Shown here piece by piece: positions 40,570-47,393 of a stretch of 47,393 bases of DNA. The translations under genes and the position numbers were made by a program. A model generated the notes under the pieces. It ran no database searches, was not told the origin of the DNA, and saw nothing but the letters and a program-made list of their open reading frames with translations. The stretch's first letter is position 1; each line of letters starts with the position of its first letter. The stretch spans positions 1-47,393 of the forward strand of contig CAMUFJ010000009.1 of NCBI GenBank assembly GCA_947088135.1. The letters are read 5' to 3'. The stretch is from an uncultured Clostridia bacterium. GTDB lineage: Bacteria; Bacillota; Clostridia; Christensenellales; Borkfalkiaceae.

Positions 40570-41985
40570 ATGTCACCCCTTGCGATCGGACTTATCGTCG
40601 GCGCATCTATTTTAGTCGTTTTGTTATTATTGCTGTTTATGATCGGCTATTTGAAAGCGCCGCCCGATACGGCTTATATCATTTCGGGTCCCTTCCGTCG
40701 CAAAATACTCATCGGACGCGCGGGTTTCCGCATTCCGTTTTTTGAACGCGTGGATAAAATTTCCCTGCGCGTCATGCAGGTGGACGTTAAAACAAGCGAG
40801 GCGGTTCCCACCAACGAATTTATCAACGTAAACGTGGACGGCGTTGCGAACATTAAAGTTTCTTCCAACCCCGAGCTCTTGAAGAAGGCGGCGGAGGCCC
40901 TCCTCGGCATGAAGCAATCCGAGCTCATCAGCCTCGTTACGCAGGTGTTGGAGGGCAATATGCGCGAGATCGTCGGTTCCGTCGGGTTGAAAGAAATGGT
41001 GCAGGACAGACAGGGCGTTGCCAAGAAGATCACCGAAAACGTCGTTCCCGACATGGAGAAGCTGGGAATCGAGGTGGTAAACTTCAATATCCAAAACTTT
41101 AAGGACAACGCGGGCACGATCGAAAACATGGGTATCGATAACGTGGAGCAGATTCGCAAAAACGCGCAAATCGCCAAGGCGAACGCCCAGCGCGATATCG
41201 CAATCGCTACCGCAAACGCAGAGCAGGAAGCCAACGCGGTTAAGGTGGAAACGCAAAAGCAGATTGCCGAGCAGAATGCCGCTCTTGCGGTGCAGGAAGC
41301 GGACATGAAGGTTCGTGCTGACACGAAGCGCGCGGAAGCGGACGCGGCTTATGCGATCCAGCAGGAAAATCAGCGCAAAACCATAGAAATCACTAAGGCG
41401 GACGCAGACATCGCGAGAAGGGAGAAGGAAACCGATCTCGCGGAAAAGGAAATCGCCATTAAAGAACGGCGGCTCGATGCGGAGATCAGAAAGCAGGCGG
41501 ACGCCGATAATTACAAGATCGCCAAAGAGGCGGAAGCCGATCTTATCAGACGCCAGAAAGAGGCGGAGGCGATGGCGTACGAAGCCTTGAAAAAGGCGGA
41601 AGCGCAAAAGGCGCAGGCAGAGGCGTTAAGGTACGCAATGGAGCAGGAGGCGGAGGGTATCCGCGCCAAGGGGCTTGCCGAGGCGGAGGCAATCGAGAAG
41701 AAAGCCGAAGCGCAGAAGAAGATGGGCGAGGCTTCCGTACTCGAAATGTATCTTACCGCGCTTCCCGAGGTGGTCAGAAACGCCGCGGAACCGCTCAGCA
41801 AAACGGACAAGATCGTCATGTACGGCGACGGCAATTCCGCCAAAGTCGTAAAGGACGTTATGAACAGCGCCAATCAGGTCATGGAGGGCGTCAAGGAGTC
41901 CACGGGCATCGATATTTCGTCGTTGCTTGCGGGCGTCGTGGGCGGAAAAATCGCCGCGAAATCCGATCCGAAAAAGCAAGTATGA
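40570..41985 (+). CDS. floT: Flotillin-like SPFH-domain membrane scaffold protein
   Basis: Flotillins organise functional membrane microdomains. The 471-residue protein has an N-terminal membrane helix (about residues 5-27), an SPFH/band 7 domain (about 30-200; PDTAYIISGPFRRKILIGRA, VKTSEAVPTNEFINVNVDGV, NIQNFKDNAGTIENMGIDN) and a long Glu/Ala/Lys coiled coil (about 195-390) with the EAEA-type repeats typical of flotillins (KAEAQKAQAEAL, AEAEAIEKKAEAQKK). A hydrophobic ILLAGVVGG-like segment (SSLLAGVVGG) precedes the C-terminus. Length and order match Bacillota FloT. No NfeD partner gene is adjacent; instead an unknown membrane protein is divergent. Confidence 0.93.
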   Translation: MSPLAIGLIVGASILVVLLLLLFMIGYLKAPPDTAYIISGPFRRKILIGRAGFRIPFFERVDKISLRVMQVDVKTSEAVPTNEFINVNVDGVANIKVSSNPELLKKAAEALLGMKQSELISLVTQVLEGNMREIVGSVGLKEMVQDRQGVAKKITENVVPDMEKLGIEVVNFNIQNFKDNAGTIENMGIDNVEQIRKNAQIAKANAQRDIAIATANAEQEANAVKVETQKQIAEQNAALAVQEADMKVRADTKRAEADAAYAIQQENQRKTIEITKADADIARREKETDLAEKEIAIKERRLDAEIRKQADADNYKIAKEAEADLIRRQKEAEAMAYEALKKAEAQKAQAEALRYAMEQEAEGIRAKGLAEAEAIEKKAEAQKKMGEASVLEMYLTALPEVVRNAAEPLSKTDKIVMYGDGNSAKVVKDVMNSANQVMEGVKESTGIDISSLLAGVVGGKIAAKSDPKKQV

Positions 41986-42000
41986 TTTCGGCGCAAAACA

Positions 42001-42030
42001 AAACGCCGCTGCTCGTCAGCGGCGTTTTTA
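42001..42030. terminator. Bidirectional terminator between flotillin and panE-like genes
   Basis: AAACGCCGCTG (42001-42011) and CAGCGGCGTTT (42017-42027) form an 11-bp stem around CTCGT, with T runs on both strands for the convergent genes. Confidence 0.92.
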
Positions 42031-42048
42031 CTATGGCTTAAAAGCATA

Positions 42049-43056
42049 TCAAAACAGTTTTACGTTGTTGAAATCGGGTTTGAGTTCTTTGGCTTCGATT
42101 TTGTGAACGATCTCGCATACCTTGTCGTTTACGGGCGTGGGGATTTGGTATTTTTTACCGAAATCGCACACGATGCCGTTGATAAAGTCGATCTCGCAGG
42201 GGATATCTTTTTCGATGTCCTGCAACATGCTTGCTTTCAGCGCGCGGTGTTTTTTGATCGCGAGGGGGATGAGCATAAACGAGATCTTCTTTTTGAAACC
42301 GCCTTTGTAATCGAACAGTTTTGCAACGTCCGTGCCTTGAATTTTTTCGATTTTGATATCGGCGGCTTTGGCGACGTCGATACATTCTTTGATGATTTTC
42401 TGAATGATTTTACGGCTCTTTTTGTTTTTGGCGATCGTGCCGAACGTTTCTCCGCAGACGGCGCTCATACCGCTGAACGCGCTGTTCACAAGGAGCTTGA
42501 CCCACCTCGTGCCGATGAAATTATCCTCGATCTCCACTTTGCCCATGATGCTCAAAATGCGGACGATTTCATCGAAATGCTCGTCCCGAATCCCCGCATA
42601 GCTTCCGAGCCCGAAGGACAGCGCGTCGGGGACGGGCTCGCTCGTGAGCTCGCTGACGCCGGGGCCTGCGTTCGTCGCACCCCAACCGATCGTACAGCCG
42701 AAGGTGCGTTCTTTGCCGACGACCTCCGCGATCTGCGCTTCGGGCAGTCCGTTCTGCATCGTGCAGATCACGCCGTCGGGTTCCAGCATAGTTGCGATTT
42801 CGGGAACGGTTTCGCCGTTCGTAAGCTGTTTGGTCAGTAAAAATACGATATCGTATTTTTCGGTCACGTCCGTGTGTTTTACGGCGGTAACGGGTACGCG
42901 CATTTGGCATTTCCCGATTACCCTTGCGCCTTCCGTATTAAAAATTTCGGCGGTTTTGTCGCTGTGGACGATGCAGTCGAACGTTTCGCCCGCCTCGGCT
43001 AAATAGGCGGCGAGCACCGTACCCAGCGCGCCGACTCCGTAAATGGCATATTTCAT
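42049..43056 (-). CDS. Ketopantoate reductase-family (ApbA/PanE) oxidoreductase
   Basis: NADPH-dependent reductase of the 6-phosphogluconate-dehydrogenase-like superfamily; PanE members reduce 2-dehydropantoate to pantoate for CoA synthesis. The 335-residue protein has the Rossmann motif YGVGALGTVLAAYL, LTKQLTN, TMQNGLPEA (the conserved NG), and a C-terminal helical domain with the catalytic-lysine segment WVKLLVNSAFSGMSA and TPVNDKVCEIVHKIE. It is longer than typical PanE (about 300) by an insertion around FKKKISFMLIPLAIKKHRAL, so another 2-keto acid may be the substrate. AAGGAG is 8 bases before the ATG. No other pantothenate genes are nearby. Confidence 0.85.
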   Translation of the reverse strand: MKYAIYGVGALGTVLAAYLAEAGETFDCIVHSDKTAEIFNTEGARVIGKCQMRVPVTAVKHTDVTEKYDIVFLLTKQLTNGETVPEIATMLEPDGVICTMQNGLPEAQIAEVVGKERTFGCTIGWGATNAGPGVSELTSEPVPDALSFGLGSYAGIRDEHFDEIVRILSIMGKVEIEDNFIGTRWVKLLVNSAFSGMSAVCGETFGTIAKNKKSRKIIQKIIKECIDVAKAADIKIEKIQGTDVAKLFDYKGGFKKKISFMLIPLAIKKHRALKASMLQDIEKDIPCEIDFINGIVCDFGKKYQIPTPVNDKVCEIVHKIEAKELKPDFNNVKLF

Positions 43057-43142
43057 AGAAAAACTCCTTTGGGATTTTGTTTCATTATATCACATTCCAA
43101 GCGGGTTTGCAAGTCGGAACGACGAACGGTGTTAACCGTATT

Positions 43143-43187
43143 TGCGCCAAAAAGACCGAGGTATATTGCCTCGGTCTTTTTGGCGCA
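43143..43187 (-). terminator. Terminator of tRNA-Ser, with a stem reaching into the tRNA 3' end
   Basis: A perfect 19-base inverted repeat (43143-43161 and 43169-43187) with a 7-base loop. On the minus strand the core AAAAAGACCGAGG / CCTCGGTCTTTTT directly follows the tRNA and gives a normal terminator ending in five T. The outer seven bases of the right arm, UGCGCCA, are the end of the tRNA itself. Confidence 0.88.
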
Positions 43188-43271
43188 GAAGACGAGATTC
43201 GAACTCGTGCACGCTATAACACGTCTACTCCCTTAGCAGGGGAGCCCCTTGAGCCTCTTGGGTACTTCTGC
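43181..43271 (-). tRNA. tRNA-Ser (anticodon GCU)
   Basis: Read on the minus strand, 91 bases with an encoded CCA. Acceptor arms GCAGAAG and CTTCTGC pair fully, followed by the discriminator G and CCA. The D arm uses CCC/GGG, the anticodon arm is CTCCC-CTGCTAA-GGGAG with anticodon GCT (codons AGU and AGC), and the T arm is ACGAG-TTCGAAT-CTCGT. The long variable arm (about 18 bases between GGGAG and ACGAG) confirms a serine class II tRNA. Confidence 0.95.
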
Positions 43272-43292
43272 ATCACGGCTCAATGCTCTAAC

Positions 43293-43321
43293 ACTATACC
43301 ATAAATTTTAATGATTGTCAA
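43293..43321 (-). promoter_or_regulatory. Promoter of tRNA-Ser
   Basis: On the minus strand a perfect TTGACA (43316-43321) and TATAGT (43293-43298) are 17 bases apart, about 20 bases before the mature tRNA 5' end. Confidence 0.85.
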
Positions 43322-43370
43322 AGTATATTTATCCCATAAAGGCAAAATTTTAGGAAATTTTTTTTACGGC

Positions 43371-43399
43371 TTGCGCGCAACATATAATTATGCTAGAAT
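43371..43399 (+). promoter_or_regulatory. Promoter of the isochorismatase-family gene
   Basis: TTGCGC (43371-43376) and TAGAAT (43394-43399) are 17 bases apart, with an extended -10 TGC directly before TAGAAT. An A/T-rich stretch upstream could act as an UP element. Confidence 0.7.
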
Positions 43400-43423
43400 A
43401 GAAAGCGGACGGAGGAAGACATC

Positions 43424-43942
43424 ATGAAGAAATTGCTTGTGGTCGTAGATATGCAAAACGACTTTATATACGGCGCGCTCGGTTCGAAGGATGCGGAGGC
43501 GATCGTTCCCGCCGTGAAGGAATTGCTTGCGCGTGCACGCGAGGAGGGCGCGGAAACGGTGTTCACGATGGATACGCACGGGGCGAACTATCTTTCCACC
43601 GCGGAAGGGAAACGTTTGCCCGTTCCGCACTGCATCAAGGATACGGCGGGTTGGGAAATTATTCCCGAGCTTTCCGGATACTCCGAGAACGCGCGCCGGT
43701 TCGAAAAGAATTTGTTCGGCAGTATTGCCTTGGCGGAGTACGCGCGCGACAACGGTTACGGCGAGATCGCACTGTGCGGAGTATGTACGGATATCTGCGT
43801 GATCAGCAACGCGGTTTTGCTGAAAACGTATTGCCCCGAAACGCCTGTTACCGTGTATGCCCGCGCTTGCGCGGGAACTTCGCCGACTGCGCACGACGCT
43901 GCGCTCATCGCCATGCAAAGCTGTCAAATCACGCAAAAATAA
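43424..43942 (+). CDS. Isochorismatase-family cysteine hydrolase (nicotinamidase-like)
   Basis: The 172-residue protein has the catalytic triad of the family: Asp9 (VVVDMQNDF), Lys95 (FEKNLFGS) and Cys125 (CGVCTDICVISNAV). The metal-site residues DTHGANY (Asp50, His52) and HC (His69) are those of nicotinamidases, which deaminate nicotinamide to nicotinate in NAD salvage; the TTHGxxY-like segment and short size support PncA over isochorismatase. The substrate is still inference. GGAGGAAG precedes the ATG. The stop codon lies within the left arm of the following terminator. Confidence 0.85.
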   Translation: MKKLLVVVDMQNDFIYGALGSKDAEAIVPAVKELLARAREEGAETVFTMDTHGANYLSTAEGKRLPVPHCIKDTAGWEIIPELSGYSENARRFEKNLFGSIALAEYARDNGYGEIALCGVCTDICVISNAVLLKTYCPETPVTVYARACAGTSPTAHDAALIAMQSCQITQK

Positions 43943-43968
43943 AAGCCCCGTGCGGGGCTTTTATTTTT
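43935..43968. terminator. Bidirectional terminator between the cysteine hydrolase gene and spoIIE
   Basis: AAAAATAAAAGCCCCG (43935-43950) and CGGGGCTTTTATTTTT (43953-43968) are exact reverse complements with a minimal loop. It ends transcription of both convergent genes. Confidence 0.92.
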
Positions 43969-43983
43969 GCCTGAAAGCTGAAT

Positions 43984-46293
43984 TTACGCCGTTTTGGTGA
44001 GTTTTACGGTCAGGACGGTCATGTCGTCGTCGGCGCGCTCTCCGTAACGCCCCACGGCGTTTTTGAGGATTTCTTCCGCGAGCGATTGCGGATTGAGCGG
44101 GTGCAGACCGCTCAGGTAGGCGCAGAGATCGGAGGAAGAGCCGAACGCGGAGGTGACGCCGTCGCTCATAAAAATCAGAAAATCGTTTTCCTTCATAGTC
44201 ACGCGCATGGTGGCGGGGTGTACCGCTTCCAGCATTCCGATGGGCAGGGACTCGCCTTCCAACAGTTTGAGTTCGTCGTCGGAGAGCAAAAAACCGACGG
44301 GAGAGCCGATTTTCACCACGTCTGCACAGCCCGTGTCGAGGTCTACGGCGGCAAGATCGAGGCAGGAGAAGGTTTCCTCGGAGGAGTAGGTGATGAGCTG
44401 GTTGACGGCGGTAAGCACCGTTTCGGAGGGCATTTTCGCTTTATAAAAGCTTTCGAAGAGGGAGAGGGTGCGGTCGGAAACACTGCGCGCCTCTTCGCCG
44501 CTGCCCATTCCGTCGGAGAGGGCGACCAAAAACCGCCGTTCGTCGATTTTGAGAATGGAATGGGTGTCTCCGCTCGCCTCTCTTCCGTCCTTGGCGCGGG
44601 AAGCGATCCCGAACGCCGCGTCGTAGTTCGCCTTGCGTTTTAAAATATAACAGGCGCGGTCGTTCGTTAAGGGAATTTTTTCCGCCAAAGAGAGGGGGAC
44701 GTGCAGAGCGTTTCCCGCTACGGCGCAGAGATCCTTGCCGTTTACGTCGCTTTCGAGCGTAACGCTCACCGTGAAATTTTCGTCTTCGCCGTATAGGAAG
44801 ATCTCCGTGCTCAATATGCCCGCGCTTGCAAGGGCGGCGGATAATACGTTTTCCTCCTCCGAAAAGGAGTATTCCTCGCTTTGTTCGAGGGCGATCCTGC
44901 GGAGGATTTCGCTGATCCCGTGCGCCTGTTCGGCGAGAAGCCGTCTGCCCGCTCGCGCCGATTCCGTTTCGGCGATATAGCGGTTGTATTCCGCAAGCTG
45001 CTTATTGAGGGTGAACAGCAAACCCGCAGAGTTTTCGCAGTGGGAAGAGAGCTCTACGGGCAGATCGATGAGGTTGACCCGTCCCTTCGCCTTGCCCACG
45101 GCAATGAGCTTTTGCATGCCGTCCTCCACGTGCGCGCGTTCGCATTTTCGGCGATTGGGGCAGGCGGTACACATGGTTTCCATCAGACGCTGACAGATTT
45201 GCTCGCCCGTACGGTCGGGCTGTTCGCGCTCGCCGAACGCGTTTTCGATCTCGCGGAAAAGGGAGGACACCTCGTAGAGCTGTTCGCCCACGGCGCGGCG
45301 GTTGCGGTTGATGGCGATGCGGGGCAGGGCGCGTTCGCGGTAGAAGAGCAGGCTGTGTTTTGTTTTGCGCCAAAGCTTTTCGGGCATACAGCACACGGCA
45401 ATGGCGGGCACGGCGCAGGAAAATACGGTGAACACAATGTCCCAAACGTCGGCGGAATATACGCCGTGCAGATAGGACGCGCCCAAAAATACGGCGAGGA
45501 AGCCGAGCGCGGAAACGTACCGTCCGTAGGGGATGAAGAGCAGGGCGACGCAGGCGTAAACGGCGTATTCGGCGAGAGGGAGCAAGGAGGCGTCCCGCAC
45601 GCAGAGGGGCAGGGAGAGCGCCACGGCAAAGGGGAGAGCCGCCGCGCTTTTTAAAAGAGTCACCGCGCTTAAAAGGGCGAACGCGGAAACGAGAGTGAAC
45701 GCATGAATGCCGAGCGCGCCGTAGATCCCAAGCCCCGTTGCGAGCCACATGAGCCCGATTTGGGCGAGCTCGCCCGCGGTAAGACGGCAACGGAAAGCGC
45801 GGAACAGGAGAGCGTGCAGTCCGCCCTCGCTCAGCATGGAGAGGAGGAAGAGAAAGACGGCGATGATCGCTTTCTGGGCAAGCAAAGGCAGGGGGAAGAG
45901 CGCATAGCCCGTATGCGGGTATAAAAAGACGACGGGAAGCATACAGAGCACGCAGTAGAGGGCGCGCTCGATTTTCATTTTGCGCCCAAAATGTTTGTAA
46001 AGCGTAAACACGAGCAAAAGGAACGCCGACTGGATCGCGCAGGCAAGGGTTGCCGTAAGGGAGAGCGCCGCCGCGGAGGAGATCAGGTATCCGCCCGCAA
46101 GAACGAACGGATCGAGTCCGCAGCAGAGCGCGGCGTAAAAGAGCGCAAAGGCAAGCGGTTCGCGTTGCGGAAGGGCAAAGTTGAAGAGCGTCATGCAAAC
46201 GATGATCAGCAGATATTTAGCGGCTTTTTTTACGGTAAAAGCGCGCGGTATGGAAAATTTGCGCACGGAAGCACCTCGTTTTTTTCTATCCAT
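43984..46293 (-). CDS. spoIIE: Stage II sporulation protein E, serine phosphatase
   Basis: SpoIIE dephosphorylates the anti-anti-sigma factor SpoIIAA to release sigma-F in the forespore, and it acts at the polar septum. About 769 residues: a basic N-terminus (MDRKKRG), some ten membrane helices to about residue 300, a central region with a Cys motif (CTACPNRRKC), and a C-terminal PP2C phosphatase domain from about residue 560 with DTHSILKIDERRFLVALSDG, MGSGEEARSVS, FLIFMSDGVTSAF and ERADDDMTVLTV (metal-binding aspartates). The ATG at 46291-46293 fits the family; GTG at 46264-46266, with GAGGTG just upstream, is an alternative nine residues shorter. An open frame continues upstream but lacks a ribosome site. 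Confidence 0.92.
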   Translation of the reverse strand: MDRKKRGASVRKFSIPRAFTVKKAAKYLLIIVCMTLFNFALPQREPLAFALFYAALCCGLDPFVLAGGYLISSAAALSLTATLACAIQSAFLLLVFTLYKHFGRKMKIERALYCVLCMLPVVFLYPHTGYALFPLPLLAQKAIIAVFLFLLSMLSEGGLHALLFRAFRCRLTAGELAQIGLMWLATGLGIYGALGIHAFTLVSAFALLSAVTLLKSAAALPFAVALSLPLCVRDASLLPLAEYAVYACVALLFIPYGRYVSALGFLAVFLGASYLHGVYSADVWDIVFTVFSCAVPAIAVCCMPEKLWRKTKHSLLFYRERALPRIAINRNRRAVGEQLYEVSSLFREIENAFGEREQPDRTGEQICQRLMETMCTACPNRRKCERAHVEDGMQKLIAVGKAKGRVNLIDLPVELSSHCENSAGLLFTLNKQLAEYNRYIAETESARAGRRLLAEQAHGISEILRRIALEQSEEYSFSEEENVLSAALASAGILSTEIFLYGEDENFTVSVTLESDVNGKDLCAVAGNALHVPLSLAEKIPLTNDRACYILKRKANYDAAFGIASRAKDGREASGDTHSILKIDERRFLVALSDGMGSGEEARSVSDRTLSLFESFYKAKMPSETVLTAVNQLITYSSEETFSCLDLAAVDLDTGCADVVKIGSPVGFLLSDDELKLLEGESLPIGMLEAVHPATMRVTMKENDFLIFMSDGVTSAFGSSSDLCAYLSGLHPLNPQSLAEEILKNAVGRYGERADDDMTVLTVKLTKTA

Positions 46294-46323
46294 TATAAAG
46301 GAGAAGCCTCCGCAAGCACTGTA

Positions 46324-46356
46324 ATACCCCGTCTTTCTTTGTCGTCTTTTGTCCTT
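46324..46356 (-). promoter_or_regulatory. Possible Spo0A-controlled promoter of spoIIE
   Basis: On the minus strand TATTAC (46324-46329) could be a -10 box with no good -35 at 17 bases. In place of the -35 there are two sequences resembling 0A boxes, TTGTCGTC (46339-46346) and TTGTCCTT (46349-46356), on the plus strand. The consensus TGTCGAA is matched only in part, so this is tentative. Confidence 0.3.
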
Positions 46357-46481
46357 TGGGGCAATTTTACGGATCGCGCTTTGAAGAGAAATTTTCCACC
46401 GTCTTGTTGCTTGCCGTTCGTTTTCATCATCGCAAGACATGAAGTATATTTTGGTCAAACAACCCTGAAACAAGAGTGCGT

Positions 46482-46517
46482 GCAAAAAACGGCTTCCTGC
46501 GGGAAGCCGTTTTTTGC
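46482..46517. terminator. Orphan bidirectional terminator-like hairpin between spoIIE and sleB
   Basis: GCAAAAAACGGCTTCC (46482-46497) and GGAAGCCGTTTTTTGC (46502-46517) are exact reverse complements with a 4-base loop. It lies between two divergent genes, so no annotated gene ends at it. The 349-base gap 46294-46642 holds no convincing coding sequence; a small RNA ending here is possible. Confidence 0.75.
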
Positions 46518-46642
46518 AACTTTTTTCCGTTATTTCAGCCGTGCGCGGCGGGGGAAACGACGGAATACGGCGTTCTTAGCGCCTGCAAAATATTTCCGTA
46601 TAAATTTTATTCGAATGCGCACATTACGCATAGGAGGAATTT

Positions 46643-47389
46643 ATGAAGAAGTTTTTGGCAATCGGCGCGTTGACGCTTGCGCTCTCCGCGACAGCCGCTG
46701 CGGGAATTGCGGCAACAAGCATTTCCCGTACGCAGGACGCAGCCGATACGGCGCTGACTGCCGTCGTGAATGCCGCCGTTCTCCGTCAGGGTAGCACGGG
46801 AGGCGAGGTAAAAGAGGTTCAGCGCAGATTGAAACAATGGGGCTATTATTCGGGCGCGGTAGACGGGATCTTCGGCTCGGGTACCAAGAAAGCGGTTATC
46901 GCTTTCCAGAAGAAGAACGGTTTGACTGCGGACGGGATCGTGGGCAAGGCGACCTATCGGGCGCTCGGCATGAACGATTCGTACAATGCGCTCAACACTC
47001 CGAACAAGAAACCGTCCTCGTCGTCCTCGAATTACACTTCGTCCGATCTGTATTTGATGGCGAAGGCGATTTACGCAGAGGGTCGGGGAGAGAGCTACAC
47101 GGGACAGGTCGCGATCGGCGCGGTGATCATGAACCGCGTGCGCAGTTCGTCCTTCCCTAACACGATCGCTGGCGTTATCTACCAGAAGGGCGCGTTTACG
47201 GCGGTTGCGGACGGACAGATCAACCTCGAACCCAATCAGACCGCGTACGACGCGGCACGCGACGCCATGAACGGCTGGGATCCCACCTACGGGTGCTTAT
47301 ACTATTACAATCCCGCCGTTGCAACGAGCGCATGGATTTTCAACCGTCAGACGGTGACGGTCATCGGCAAACACGTATTTGCCATTTAA
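46643..47389 (+). CDS. sleB: SleB-type spore cortex-lytic enzyme (cell wall hydrolase)
   Basis: The 248-residue exported protein has a signal peptide (residues 1-24, MKKFLAIGALTLALSATAAA), a peptidoglycan-binding domain (about 48-108: LRQGSTGGEVKEVQRRLKQW, IFGSGTKKAVIAFQKKNGL), a Ser/Asn linker and a C-terminal Hydrolase_2 domain (about 133-248). Its catalytic Glu is expected in KAIYAEGRGESYTGQVAIGA, with VIMNRVRSSSFPNTIAGVIY and NPAVATSAWIFNR also conserved. SleB is a lytic transglycosylase that opens cortex peptidoglycan at muramic-delta-lactam during germination; vegetative Hydrolase_2 enzymes exist as well. No ypeB follows within the window. AGGAGG precedes the ATG. Adjacent spoIIE fits a spore role. 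Confidence 0.9.
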   Translation: MKKFLAIGALTLALSATAAAGIAATSISRTQDAADTALTAVVNAAVLRQGSTGGEVKEVQRRLKQWGYYSGAVDGIFGSGTKKAVIAFQKKNGLTADGIVGKATYRALGMNDSYNALNTPNKKPSSSSSNYTSSDLYLMAKAIYAEGRGESYTGQVAIGAVIMNRVRSSSFPNTIAGVIYQKGAFTAVADGQINLEPNQTAYDAARDAMNGWDPTYGCLYYYNPAVATSAWIFNRQTVTVIGKHVFAI

Positions 47390-47393
47390 GGAG

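Noticed and set aside
46294..46485. 64-codon upstream extension of spoIIE
   Set aside because: The open frame continues but has no ribosome site, runs into the terminator-like hairpin and does not look like a SpoIIE N-terminus.
46598..46628. Sigma-G-like promoter (GTATA and CATTACG) before sleB
   Set aside because: The spacing is 19 bases, the -10 matches only 5 of 7, and the start point would fall on the ribosome site.

Overview
The window is chromosomal DNA of a spore-forming or formerly spore-forming anaerobic Clostridia-type bacterium (Bacillota). Lineage clues are pyruvate:ferredoxin oxidoreductase, the SCIFF ranthipeptide pair (scfA/scfB), the sporulation phosphatase SpoIIE, a SleB-type cortex hydrolase, HemZ, a RelA/SpoT fusion synthetase/hydrolase, and strong TTGACA-N17-TATAAT promoters with AGGAGG ribosome sites. 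The base composition is GC-rich for Clostridia (many genes rich in GCG/CGC codons), which fits uncultured gut Christensenellales-like lineages, but the exact lineage is inference. No phage, insertion sequence, CRISPR array or origin was seen; this is mostly core genome.

Layout. 1-2.2 kb: 5' part of nifJ on the minus strand, then a divergent pair (zinc-ribbon membrane protein / small XRE repressor) sharing an operator-rich intergenic region. 2.3-6.6 kb: metG, tatD, a TatD-linked radical SAM protein and rsmA. 6.6-8.6 kb: a convergent NlpC/P60 lipoprotein and a DUF3737 beta-helix protein. 8.6-11.9 kb: a tightly overlapping ecfA1-ecfA2-ecfT-truA operon. 12-14.5 kb: a membrane protein with a tandem GGYNQ tail, a DtxR-type metal regulator and tgt. 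14.6-20 kb: yajC, TIGR04086-type membrane protein, scfA, scfB, secD, secF. 20-26.6 kb: recJ, relA/spoT, metallo-beta-lactamase-fold hydrolase, hemZ. 26.7-31.3 kb: ROK glucokinase, two paired membrane proteins, phosphoglucomutase. 31.5-35.5 kb: a 1272-residue surface lipoprotein with nine InlB-type repeats, driven by a promoter whose spacer holds nine consecutive G. 35.6-38.9 kb: glyA, an M18 aminopeptidase and an XRE/zinc-ribbon regulator. 39-43.1 kb: an unknown membrane protein divergent from a flotillin, and a ketopantoate-reductase family gene. 43.2-47.4 kb: tRNA-Ser(GCU), an isochorismatase-family hydrolase, spoIIE and sleB.

Functional themes. Translation and RNA modification: metG, rsmA, truA, tgt, tRNA-Ser. 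Protein export: yajC, secD, secF around the SCIFF genes. Stress and DNA repair: recJ, rel. Central metabolism: nifJ, glucokinase, phosphoglucomutase, glyA. Transport: a complete ECF energizing module without a local substrate-binding S component. Cell envelope and spores: NlpC/P60 lipoprotein, InlB-repeat lipoprotein, SpoIIE, SleB, flotillin.

The observations most worth following are (1) the poly-G tract in the promoter spacer of the large surface lipoprotein, suggesting phase-variable expression; (2) a SecD/SecF pair next to the SCIFF cluster in which the normally essential SecD transmembrane aspartate is alanine and the SecF NDTxxxFDR motif is degraded; (3) a set of palindromic candidate operators placed exactly on promoters; and (4) an interspersed family of purine/pyrimidine-rich palindromic intergenic repeats.
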